Below are positions 10,701 through 19,800 of a DNA stretch of 43,007 bases, piece by piece. Numbering within the stretch: the first letter of the stretch is position 1; each line of letters opens with the position of its first letter. The position numbers were made by a program, and so were the translations under genes. The stretch is from NCBI GenBank assembly GCA_003615045.1, contig ML014257.1, positions 1 to 43,007 of the forward strand, in the 5' to 3' direction. The notes under the pieces were generated by a model. The model did not search any database and was not told the DNA's origin. It was given only the letters and a program-made list of their open reading frames with translations. Source of the stretch: Caulochytrium protostelioides (taxonomy: Eukaryota > Chytridiomycota > Caulochytriomycetes > Caulochytriales > Caulochytriaceae).

Positions 10701-13700
10701 TGTCCAGCAGCGGCACGGCGGCTTGCTCGGTGTTGTCGAGCGTCGTTTCGTTCAGGTTGCCCGCGAGCGCCTTAATACTCGGCACGAGCGCGTTGATGCG
10801 GTTCGCGATCTCGCGGGCGAGGTCCGAGAAGTGCTGCCGGTTCGCGACCGCGACGTCCAGGTTGTTCGCCGCGAGCTTGCACGCGTTGCACAGGCTCGCC
10901 GTCTGCTTGGCGAGGTTGCCCGCGAGCGTCAGGATTTGCGTCTGCGTGTTGTCCGGAGCAAGCAGGTCCACGCAGGACTGCTCGACCTCCTGGCACGTCG
11001 CCAGGATGCTCGCCTGGTCCACGATGGGCGCCTGGGCCGCGATCGACGACGAGTCGGCGATCCCGATGAGGTATGCCGCGGCGCCGACGGCCTCGGTCAT
11101 CGCCAGCATCTGGTTCGAAATGTCCACGGCCTCCTTTGCGAGCGCGATCGGGTCTTCGGCGCGGACGGCGTTGTTGATGGCAGCCGTGTGTGTGGCGCAG
11201 GCGCGACTGGCCGCCGTGAGCTTCGTGACGCACTGGCTGTACGTCAGCTCGGGCGAGGCGGCCGTCTCGTTGACGCTTTCCATCCACGCATGCGCCTGCG
11301 CGATTTTGCTCAGCGCCGCATTGCACTCGCTCTGGCCCGGCGCGCTGCCGGAACACGCCTCGGCCAGCTTGTCCATCGTCGCGACGAGCACCTGCGACGA
11401 CTGGAACAGCGCCGAGCGGAGCTGGCTGTTCGTGTTGTCCGCCGCCGCCGCCTTCGTGTTCTGCAGCAGCTGCATCGCGACGCGCAGAATGTCGCTGTAC
11501 GACTGGCTGAGCGTCGCCGGGAGGGACGCGTCCGGCGAGGCTTTGCAGAATGCGGTGATCGAGGCCGTCAGCTTCTCGATCGCGCCGTCGAAGGCGATGA
11601 CCGTGTCGCGCACATCGAGCAGCGAGGCTTTCGTCGCGTTCACGACGTTATTCGCCGCCACGGCGGCCGCCGCGACGCCGACCTGGACTTTGCCCTGCGC
11701 GGCCGCATAGTTCTCGCCGCGCACGGTGCCCATCTCAAAGACCATCGCCTTCTTGCGGTCGAGCTTGGCGATCAGCTCGCTCAGTTCCTTCTGGCCCGGC
11801 AGCAGGTCGTACGTGTGGATAATGGCTTTGATGATGGCGTCCTGGCTGTCCTCGAGCTTGAGCAGGTCCCCGGGGCGCCCGTTCTCCATGACGGGGGCCG
11901 CAGCATCAACGATCGCGTGCATGCCCTGCGCAATCTGGGTAATGGCGTGCAGCACCGACAGGTCGGGCGCTTCGTTGTTGTCGGCCGCCGCCCACGCCAC
12001 CGCCGTGACGGACGCCGATCCGATCGTGCGGAGCGCGCTCGTGGCCTCCGTCGTCGCATTCACGGCCTGCTTTTGGTTGGTATTGTTCACGGCCGCCACG
12101 AGCACCGGCAGCGTGTTGTGAAGCACCTTGAGAGAGCTCGTGATTTCATGATGCAGATCCGAGGCATGGAGCGCCGCGAGCTCCTCGGCCTTCTTGGGGT
12201 CCGCATACCCGCCGCGCTCCTTGGCCGCCACGAGGTCGCGCTCAACCATCCGGATCGAGGCGTGGGTCTGGTCGACAATGAGCGACTGCGAGAGGTCTTC
12301 GCTCAGCTTGCACGTCTGCTCCAGCTTCTGCAGGTTCTCCGTCAGCACGTTCGCCGCGTTCGTCAGCTGCATCTGCACAGCCTGGTCGTTCGTCGTCGGC
12401 ACCGCCATCTTGGCCGACGCCACGAGGCCCTGGCCGGGCACCATGAGCGTCTTCGCGACGTTGATGAGCTTTAGCTGCGCCATGGAGTCCGACGGGTCGC
12501 GGTGGCAAGCCTTGGTCGCCTGCGAGATGGGCGGCAGCACCTCGCCGACCTTCTTAGCGGCCTGGTTGAGCTGCAGCTGTGAAGCCTGGTTGCGGTTGGA
12601 CGAGGACGCCGTCTTAGACGCCGTGATCAGCTGGTTCGCCGACGACACCGTCTCGCTGACCGCCTTCTGGAGCTTGGTGAACACCTTCGCGCGCAGACGG
12701 GGGCCTGCAGCCGTGTTCGCCGCATTCTTGAGCCCCTGGAGCGCTTCCTGGAGCGCTTCAACGTTGTCTGCGCTCGACAAGTCGCGCGCGGCGTTGCGCG
12801 CCGACGCCACCATGCGGCTCGTCGCTTCCGCCAGTGAACGCGCCGCGTTCATCAAACGCTCCTGCTCGACCTGATCGGTCGCACTGTCGCTCGCAGCCTT
12901 GAGCGAATTGATGAACTGCGTCGAGTTAAGCGTCAGTTCTTTGGCGAAATCGACAAACGTCGCGCCATCGACTTTGCCCTGGAGCAGCTGGATCGACTCG
13001 CATATCATGTTGAACTGGTCGTCCATCGCAGTGTCCTCCTCCATCTCGCCATTGGGTCCCGCCTTGGCAAAGCTGAGCAGCTTTGCGACGCCATCGAGCG
13101 CGCGCTTGCTGTTCTCCTTGATGCCTTCGACCGTGCGCGAGTCCTGCGAGGCGCCCGCCGCTGCGAGGAGATCCCGGATGCCATCCTGGACGCTCTTGGC
13201 CGCGGCGTTCAGCTGCGCAAAGGCCAGGTTGCTCGTCAGCACCGGCGATACGACTTGCGCCACGGTCTGGATGAGGTCGGCCTCCATCTGGCCATTCTTG
13301 GCGCGGACCGCCAGCAGCTGGGCCGCGTCGGCGTCCTTGACGGCCTGCGCGGCCGTGCGCGCGCCGCTCACGACGTCGGAGAGACTCGCGCCGATGCTGG
13401 TAACCAGCTTGAGGAACGTCTGCTGGAAGTCTTCGGTGCTCTCAAGGCGCCCACAGAGCGAGAGCAGTGTGTTGACGACCTGCGCCAAGGCCTTGGCCGA
13501 CGCGTACAGATCCTCCTTGCCCGCATGGCCTGTGATGGCCGGCCCCGCAGACTCGAGTAGGTTGCCCGTAGTCACGGCGACGGCGCGCGCCGCACTCAGC
13601 AGCTCTTCACGCTGCGTCTCATTGCTCTGCAGCGCTGCCAGCATTCGTACGGCTTCGCTGATCTGCCGCAGGTTGCTACTGATGCCCGAGACGCTCGACC

Positions 13701-15294
13701 CGAGCACTTCGTAGTCCAGGTCCTCCGCCGAGCCCTTGAGACCGTTGACAAGCGCCGCAGTCGCCGACAGATGCGCGGCGAGCTGCGCTACGAGCGCGTC
13801 GGAGTTGGAGTCTTGGGCCTGGTTGACCCACGCGAGCGACGCCGCGTCGTTGCCGAGCGGCGGGAGCTGGGCCGCGACACTGAGCTCGACAGCGGCGCTG
13901 TTCACGATGGCAAACCCGTTGCTCAGGTGCTGCAGGGTGATCTGGTGCGCACCCGAAATCTCGGCCATACGGCCGTACGCGGTGCCCGTGCCAAACCGAG
14001 CGGTCTGGATATTGGGGTCGAACGAGGCCCGCGACATGTCCATGTTGCGCGCGACGCCCGGACGGTTGCCGACCTGGGCCTTCTGCTGGACGGAAGTCGC
14101 CATTGAGATCGTTGTAGCTTTAACGGGCTTCACGTAGTCCTCGACGACAGCCTGCTCCTCGACCTCGGCCTCAATGTACTTATCGGCATCTTTCTTTTTC
14201 TTGACAATGATGTCAATGTAACCCGCGATGAGCTGCGAGATGTTTTCGCCTTCCGTGGTCTGGACCGAGTAGTACGAGTCTGCATAGTCGCCGAAATCCA
14301 GCGTGAACGAGTTCGGCGACGCGGCCCAGCGCCGGAGTTGCGTGAGGCGCCACTCTTTGGTGATTTCCTTGGTCTCGGCATCGAGCCGCACGACGCTTTG
14401 CTTCGTAACGCCGAGCAGCACGTTCACGAGTTTGTTCTTTTTCTCGTGACGCTCCTTGACCAAGTAAAACGTGATGCCGTAGGTTTTGAGGGAGCGACTT
14501 AGCTGGGCATACCGGAACTTGCCGTTCAGCTCGCTCAAGCCCTGGAGCTTCGCATGCTGGATGTACATGCGCTTCTCGACATCGCGGCTCCGTTGGTACT
14601 CGGGCGGAACATAGTCCTTCATCTTGACGAAGCCGGGCTTGTGCTTGTCGGGCTCGTGGTTGCCGAACTGGATCTGCATCTGGATCGCACCGAATTGCGC
14701 GGCCTCGTCGGCCGTGCACGGGTGATTGCCATTCACAATCATCTCGCGTGCTTGGTTGTACATCAAATTCAGCTGCACCGGGTCGTTGCGGTCGATGTTC
14801 TGGTCCGTGAAGAAAAACTTCTTGCGCAGCACAACGGCGTCTGACTCCGTCATTCCCTGCTCGCTGAGCGTCTTGTCGGGCACGAGCCACACCGACTCGT
14901 CGCCGGCCAGCAGCTTGTCCTTGTTCTTGCCCTTCTCGACGTGGCCGCGGCCGCGGAAGTTCTCGGTGTTTTCAGGCGAGAAGGAGTACTCCTCGGCGTT
15001 CATAATCCCGATGTGCTCGCACGCGATCGCGACCAGCTCCTGGACGACCAGCGTCTCGTCAATGATCACCGTCTTGATCGCGCCGTCCAGCATCCGGATG
15101 CGGATCGGGCGGTGCTTCTTCTTGAACTCGAGCGCGTCGCCGGACTTCAAGTCGTAGAACTCGAGGATCCGCGCCGGAATCAGCCATCGGAAGTTCTCGG
15201 GCCAGTACAGCGCGTGGTCCGCGCCACCGGCGGCCTCGCCGAACTTGGTGCGGATCTCTTTGCAGGCATCGTGCACCGTGGTTTCGGACATGAA
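7726..15294 (-). CDS. TLN: Talin, exon 2 (FERM head remainder, rod, THATCH actin-binding domain)
   Basis: Talin links integrin-type receptors and membrane phosphoinositides to F-actin. This exon encodes 2522 residues; joined to exon 1 (15452-15511) the protein is 2542 residues, essentially the vertebrate length (2541). F0-F1 begins with VHDACKEIR and continues to IRIRMLDGAIKT. F2 contains FFFTDQNIDRNDPVQLNL. The F3/PTB lobe is nearly identical to animal talin, with RRWAASPNSFTLDFGDY (the integrin-contacting Trp is about residue 343) and YYSVQTTEGENISQLIAGYI. The rod is about 1900 residues of Ala-rich helical bundles. A THATCH (I/LWEQ) domain lies at about 2290-2478, followed by a dimerisation helix with MERELEKARTKL. 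No villin headpiece is present, unlike Dictyostelium talins. The ATG at 15291 lies inside this exon and is not the true start. The rod is uninterrupted. Confidence 0.95.
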   Translation of the reverse strand, partial: FMSETTVHDACKEIRTKFGEAAGGADHALYWPENFRWLIPARILEFYDLKSGDALEFKKKHRPIRIRMLDGAIKTVIIDETLVVQELVAIACEHIGIMNAEEYSFSPENTENFRGRGHVEKGKNKDKLLAGDESVWLVPDKTLSEQGMTESDAVVLRKKFFFTDQNIDRNDPVQLNLMYNQAREMIVNGNHPCTADEAAQFGAIQMQIQFGNHEPDKHKPGFVKMKDYVPPEYQRSRDVEKRMYIQHAKLQGLSELNGKFRYAQLSRSLKTYGITFYLVKERHEKKNKLVNVLLGVTKQSVVRLDAETKEITKEWRLTQLRRWAASPNSFTLDFGDYADSYYSVQTTEGENISQLIAGYIDIIVKKKKDADKYIEAEVEEQAVVEDYVKPVKATTISMATSVQQKAQVGNRPGVARNMDMSRASFDPNIQTARFGTGTAYGRMAEISGAHQITLQHLSNGFAIVNSAAVELSVAAQLPPLGNDAASLAWVNQAQDSNSDALVAQLAAHLSATAALVNGLKGSAEDLDYEVLGSSVSGISSNLRQISEAVRMLAALQSNETQREELLSAARAVAVTTGNLLESAGPAITGHAGKEDLYASAKALAQVVNTLLSLCGRLESTEDFQQTFLKLVTSIGASLSDVVSGARTAAQAVKDADAAQLLAVRAKNGQMEADLIQTVAQVVSPVLTSNLAFAQLNAAAKSVQDGIRDLLAAAGASQDSRTVEGIKENSKRALDGVAKLLSFAKAGPNGEMEEDTAMDDQFNMICESIQLLQGKVDGATFVDFAKELTLNSTQFINSLKAASDSATDQVEQERLMNAARSLAEATSRMVASARNAARDLSSADNVEALQEALQGLKNAANTAAGPRLRAKVFTKLQKAVSETVSSANQLITASKTASSSNRNQASQLQLNQAAKKVGEVLPPISQATKACHRDPSDSMAQLKLINVAKTLMVPGQGLVASAKMAVPTTNDQAVQMQLTNAANVLTENLQKLEQTCKLSEDLSQSLIVDQTHASIRMVERDLVAAKERGGYADPKKAEELAALHASDLHHEITSSLKVLHNTLPVLVAAVNNTNQKQAVNATTEATSALRTIGSASVTAVAWAAADNNEAPDLSVLHAITQIAQGMHAIVDAAAPVMENGRPGDLLKLEDSQDAIIKAIIHTYDLLPGQKELSELIAKLDRKKAMVFEMGTVRGENYAAAQGKVQVGVAAAAVAANNVVNATKASLLDVRDTVIAFDGAIEKLTASITAFCKASPDASLPATLSQSYSDILRVAMQLLQNTKAAAADNTNSQLRSALFQSSQVLVATMDKLAEACSGSAPGQSECNAALSKIAQAHAWMESVNETAASPELTYSQCVTKLTAASRACATHTAAINNAVRAEDPIALAKEAVDISNQMLAMTEAVGAAAYLIGIADSSSIAAQAPIVDQASILATCQEVEQSCVDLLAPDNTQTQILTLAGNLAKQTASLCNACKLAANNLDVAVANRQHFSDLAREIANRINALVPSIKALAGNLNETTLDNTEQAAVPLLDIVDKLAQFASSSAFAGTDAKMSANAALAQKPLLDANRTLLQAAQETVQSIKMVCASPKEDDMQKLLQATVRSLSEALQHTNIVVTKSAPGQQECADAIAKLQECTGTVSAAVLESSVNNLEPQDHVDKMHVVDSLRVLASLIDVVVKAAKENAGQLAVAVGELPVNFSKVAQQTTAVASNLPDMDAQLAMLQDLEKMGQSVVNMLTLAKTMGGSQANEGAVKNVMGERAQLKESIGKMITLLEGSRDDSGDFAKGVEHMENLMNLGEEASAQLAEQGKSDPYSTHAIAVEVQGKAALEAVTEVISKTKTPAQFRAMTGKLNGLVEHLFQTSEKGSGATEDIAVSTSLKEAARNMCANQIKLVEAMRLASGRSAADALSRGKLNQAARDVSSAIVHLIAAAKEGNKGLLVCENILERVRDIGSEIESSFIFATAGQLDPLDARDNFTRHKDNLLAATKAVTETTKSFITAITGSQDALAGAAANSLRALEALRTEARHGAISITSADKNMQIQLLQATQSVTETMAKLIAGAIKANGRPADDPVMNELSDAVRNNFTAIGELVSVTRILGDESSRGIRAAEGAKAGIDEALASMTSDAPAQGTALPDEVTGLAKQLASSAANLLVAAHKQDDFIAACNAIKKQLFDLARAGKASTDQAPAESKAAMSNAVMGVGQAIKDLLDKVRAGQQTNTPAVKAQIQTAAKGLTVAVNEVVNAASSLVPTGYIDSSDPNVIAERELLAAAVSIEAAARKLASLVPEEKVQADESLNFEGQILAAAKGIANATAALVRSATGTQREIVAKGRTGPKETQMYFSDGTWSDGLVSAAKMVAAATSDLCDAANQAIKGNVQRERVIVAAKSVNASTMQLLTAAMVRSDPSSASQIRLNAAGKAVQSATDQLVKAAEENMAFEDAGIVTTVAKPKGLANTRVAEMEAAMSVLKMERELEKARTKLSALRKGKYESAGSAATTAATPSPAVAHPAGNAAGARPAH

Positions 15295-15451
15295 CTACAT
15301 CATACGCCATGCAGACAAAGAGGCGGCGCCAGGGAGGGTCATTGGTATCATGTCAAGCAAATCCTCGGCGTACAGAGGAGAAGGGGGTCCTGGGGTGAGT
15401 GGCTGTTGGAGGTCTCATGACGCTGCTGCGATGCCGCTTGTCCGCGCTTAC
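15295..15451 (-). other. Spliceosomal intron in talin (157 nt, phase 0)
   Basis: Read on the minus strand, the donor is CAG|GTAAGC (intron base 1 at 15451) and the acceptor is ATGATGTAG|TTC (last base 15295). Removing it joins KMMQ to FMSETTVHDAC, which lines up without a gap with the animal talin F0 segment KTMQFEPSTMVYDAC. That protein continuity is the main evidence. A branch-like CTTGAC lies in the 3' half. Confidence 0.88.
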
Positions 15452-15511
15452 CTGCATCATTTTGGTAGTGCCCAACGCCGTGAGCGTAATCTTGAGCGTG
15501 ACATTACTCAT
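15452..15511 (-). CDS. TLN: Talin, exon 1 (start of F0 domain)
   Basis: This exon of 20 codons is too short to show as a separate gene. It starts at an ATG (first base 15511) in good context (GGCACCATGAG). It encodes MSNVTLKITL..TTKMMQ, matching the first beta-strand and turn of talin F0 (human MVALSLKISI..VKTMQ). It ends exactly at a GTAAGC donor. With it the F0 fold is complete; without it the first strand would be missing. This is the preferred translation start of the gene. Confidence 0.87.
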
Positions 15512-16801
15512 GGTGCCGATATCTTAGCGGTGGAGATGCACAAGGCCCATCGGTGTTTGTTTAGCCAGGCCGCTCGAGCGGTGCGCGTGGTCGGCGTCAG
15601 AAACAGCTCAAAACCCGTCAGAAGGCGCCGAGGGCAGCGTAATCTCGGCTGTCGGCAGACGTTGTTGTGTGAGGGGGGATCTGCACGCGCTCGGTGGTCC
15701 TGGTGAAGCGCGTGGTTGTAGCGACGTATGGTCAGCCGTCCACAGAGACGGTGAAGAGACCACGAAATAGCGTCATCCCATGTCCGCATCACGTACGACC
15801 GAGATGCATGAAACGGCGTCACAACCGGCATCCGAGGCTCGATGTGATCTGCCCGTGATCTCCATATGAACGGCGCAGCACGAGGCGCGAGCACCCTCCG
15901 CTCTCCCCAAGTCGAATCCATCGGGTCAGCTCTTGCCACAGACGACTGGACGACTGGACGACTCGTTCTGCCGATACCCGGACGCGCAGCGATCCGAACC
16001 TCCGAGCGATCCCCGCGATCAGGGAAAGCGAGGCCGCGCAGGGCGACCGTGCACCGCACCGCACCCAGGCATCTCGCCTCGCCGTGCGGTCACGACGCGT
16101 GCCATGGCTCGTGGCCGTAGCCGCGTGAAACGCCGAGGACGCTGTCGCCGCCGCCGCCGCCGCTGGCGGTGCCACGCGCAGGTCCCATCGGAGATCTCGC
16201 TGCCGTCCGAGGCTACACACACGCGCCCGGGGCGGCGCGGTGTTGTGCGACCGGACTGCCGCCGCGCACCCATCGTCGGGGATCGGCTGCCGCCGAGTCA
16301 GCCCGCGCGCATGCCGGTGGCGGGCCTTAGACGCTGCGCGTGTGGAACCAGGCTCGCTGGGATGCGCATCACGGTTCGGGCAAGCCTTCCTTTGTCCTTT
16401 TCTTTGCCTTGGGCCTGCCCCTTTTTCTTGGCGCTAAGCGCTGCGATGGTCCGAAGGGGCCATGTGCCGCCGGCTTGGGGCGAGACAGGCCGGTCGGTCG
16501 CCTTTGACCGGAGGCCATCACAACACACAGCAGAAAAAGAGCATACGCGGCCGCCAGAAACGGTTCCGGGCATCTCCGGGCGTCTCCACGGTTCAGCCGC
16601 TCGTGTGTCGGCTTGTCGTGTGCTTGAGCGGAGATCGATGGAAGGCCCGACCGCGCAGTCGTGCCACCCGTCCATTGGCTTGGTCGTGAGTCACGCGCTG
16701 ACGACCATCACCCTAATCACTACGACGACGACCATCGTCGACATCATACGCGTCGTCAGTGCCCATCTTTTTCATGCCATGTATAGATTTCAACACATCG
16801 A
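15512..16801. other. Intergenic region between SMC3 and talin
   Basis: About 1.3 kb that should contain the talin promoter (talin-proximal end) and the SMC3 3' end. Short overlapping frames on both strands are Arg-rich without domains. Near 16700-16750 there are simple GAC/ATC-rich runs. I see no RNA gene or other element. Confidence 0.45.
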
Positions 16802-19800
16802 TTAGACTTCCAGGTTGGGCTGGTCCTCCTCAATGAACTGCTGCGCCATCTCGCGAGTAATGCACGCGATCTGGGAGACTTTGTGGTGGAAGGTGACGCC
16901 GTAGAAGCGGTTGGCGCGCACGAGCAGCTCGGGGCGGAACGTCGTCGTAATAAACTGCGCGTTCTGCGACAACTCATGGATCATACTCGCCACGGCGGCG
17001 CGATACTGCGGGTCGAGCGCGGCGTCAATCTCGTCGAACAGGTAGAAGGGCGCCGGGTCGCACCGCTGAATCGCAAAAATGAGCGCCAGCGCCACCAGCG
17101 CTTTCTGCCCGCCGCTCAGCTGCTGCATGCGCAGGTCTTCGCCGTCGGGCACAAACGAGACTTGGATCGCGATGCCCACGTACTGCTCGGGATGCGTACT
17201 CGAGGTGTCCTGCTGCGGCCCCTTGCCCGCCACAGCTTGCGGCGACACATCGTCATCGTCGTCGTCCAGCGGCGGCGTCGGGGGTTGGCTGCCGCCGCGG
17301 GCGTTGTGGCGCAGCATCACCAGCGACCCGGTGCCCGCGGGCACGAGCTGCTGCCAGATGGCGCTGAAGTTGAGAGCGACCTGTTTAAAGGTCCGCTCCA
17401 TCGCCTCGTCTTTGCGGTGGTCGAGCGAGGTAATAAGATCCTGAATCGCCGAAGCGCCGTTGGCCATTTCGCGCTTGCGCTGGTTGAGCGCTTCCTTTTG
17501 GCGGGTAAAGATTCCGAACTGCTCGAAGGCCTTGTTGTTCACGTGGCTGTATTTGGCGAGCTGATCCATTACGCCCGTCAGCTTCGAGTGGAGCAGATTG
17601 TTCGGGATCTCGACATAGCGGCTAAACGCTTCTTCGGGAAGAACGCCCAAGTCACGGATGTTCTTGACCGTCTCATCCTTGCGCTCTTGCAGGAGGTTGC
17701 GGCGCGACATGTACTTGGTCAGCGTGCGCTGCTGCGCATCGAGGCGGCGCGTCGTGTCGACCATCTCCGCCCGCAGGGCCTCCATTTCGCGCGTGCGCTC
17801 CAAGACCTGCGTTTCCAGTTGGTCCAGCTGCGTGGCCCCGGCGTCGATCTGGCTCACGAGCTTCGCGATATGCTTCTTGATGCTCGCAATCCTCTGCTGC
17901 AGCGTCTTCTTTTCACCGGCACGGGCCTTGATGTCGCGCATCGCGGCGATCTGCGTATCGAGCTGCTCCAGGCGGCGCGACAAGTGCTGCTCAATGTTAA
18001 GTTGCGCCAACTTGCGCTCGCCTTCCAGCTTCTGACGCATCCCGATGGTGTTGTCCAGCTCCGCTTGGGACCGGCGCAGATTCTCTTCCGTTGTGCGCAC
18101 GTTTTCGGTCATGACCTCCACGGCCTTGGGACCCGACTCGAAGGGTCGAGTCCGCTCTTCAGCGAGGTACTCTCGCATTTGCATCACCACGGACATATCG
18201 CTCTCAATCTCGTTGAACGTTGCTTGGAGGTTTTCAACAACGGAGCGGAGCGCCGCCGAGTCATCCACCGGTGCTGTTGACGCCGCGCCCGCGGCACCGC
18301 TACCGGTTGGATTCTGCTTCTTTATGCGGAGCTGCTGACGCTCGTCATCAAGACGCTCGAGCTCGTCACGGATCGCCAGAATCTGCTGCTCCAGCCGGTG
18401 GAGGCTGAGCTGCGCCGCGTCCTGGGCAGCGACTTCTTCGGCGAGACGCTTGCGCAGGTGGTGCACGGCTTGGACAATCTCCATGCGGCTGTTCTGGGCG
18501 TCGTGGTAGCCGCCCATCAGACCGCCACGACGGTCAGCGCGGTCACCACCCAGCGTCACGGCCACCAGACCCTTCGCGCGCGCATACTGGCTGGCGGTAT
18601 CCAGGTCGGGGCACACGAGCGCCTTGCCAAAGACCTGCTGGAAAGCCGGGAGCAGGACGGGTTCAAATGTCAGCTTGCGCATGATCGGGATGGCGTCGGT
18701 CGCGGATTCGGGGATCACCTGGTCGGCGAGGTTGCTCGGGGTCACCAGACGGTTGAGCGGCATAAAGGTGAGGCGGCCGAGCTTCTCGCGGGCGAGGGCT
18801 TTCATGAGTTTGGCAGCAACATCGTCGTCGCGCACCACGACGTGGAAGAGACTGCTGCTGGCGATCGTCTCGACGGCCGTCGCGTAGCGTGGATCGACCG
18901 TGAACAGGTACGCGAGCGGGCCGAACACCGCGTTGTCGGGGTTCGGCAGGTTGAGGCGCTTCACGAGGCCCGGCAAGGCGTCGAGGGCGGTGAATGTATT
19001 CTTGTCGATTACCTTGAACATTTGGCGCTCCTTGGCGCTGAGCTGGGTCTCGATCAGCTCGCGGCGCGCATGGGCCTGCGCCTCATCGCGCCAGATCCGC
19101 TTACGTTCATCCTCCACCTCGCTGCGACGCTGCCGCGTCTCTTCGATGCGGCGCTGATTAGCGTCAAGGTCTTTGGCCACTTGCTGCGCATGCAAACCGC
19201 TGTTCTCGCGGTTCTCGTCATTGGCGTATTGTCGCTTGTGGAAGGTCTGGAGACGTTCGCCGGTGGTATCGAGCAAAGCCTTCAAGTCGGCCTTCTGGGC
19301 ATCGAGGTTCTTGATCTGCTGGTCGAGTCGCGTGTCGCGTTCCTCGGCGGAACGGCATTCGATTAGGCGTTGCAGCTGGGCCACCCCATGGTCGCGATGG
19401 ACTTTAAGTGCTAAGACCTCCTGGGACTGGCGCTTTTCGGCCTCCTGGAGCCGCGTGAACTGGGCATTGCCTTCAGCCAGGAAAGTTTCGGCCTGCTGGC
19501 GCTGCTGCTCCAACTCTTGACGCATGGCGAGGTGCTCGCTCAGATCGGCGTCGGCCTTCGTGACACGATGCAGCAAGTCCTCGAGCTGCATCTCGAGGTC
19601 GACCTGCTGGCGCTCGAGCTCCTTGCGCTCCTCGCTGCGCGAACTCTGGTCGACCTCCGTGCACTTGAGTTGTTCGCGCAGCGCATCGAGTTCCTGCTGG
19701 AAAAGCGCTATCTGACGCTCCTGGGCGCTGATCTGGCTCTGGGCGTGGTTAACATCATCCACTTGGGCGCGTCGCTCTTCCTCGAGCTGGTCCAGCTTCT

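Noticed and set aside
7339-11710. Very long plus-strand open frames (838 and 1057 codons) across the talin gene
   Set aside because: They are antisense shadows of talin: GC-rich, strongly biased codons remove stops on the opposite strand. The minus-strand frame has clear domain homology and the plus-strand translations have none.
16883-19366. Plus-strand frames of 465 and 322 codons over SMC3
   Set aside because: Antisense shadows of the SMC3 coding sequence.
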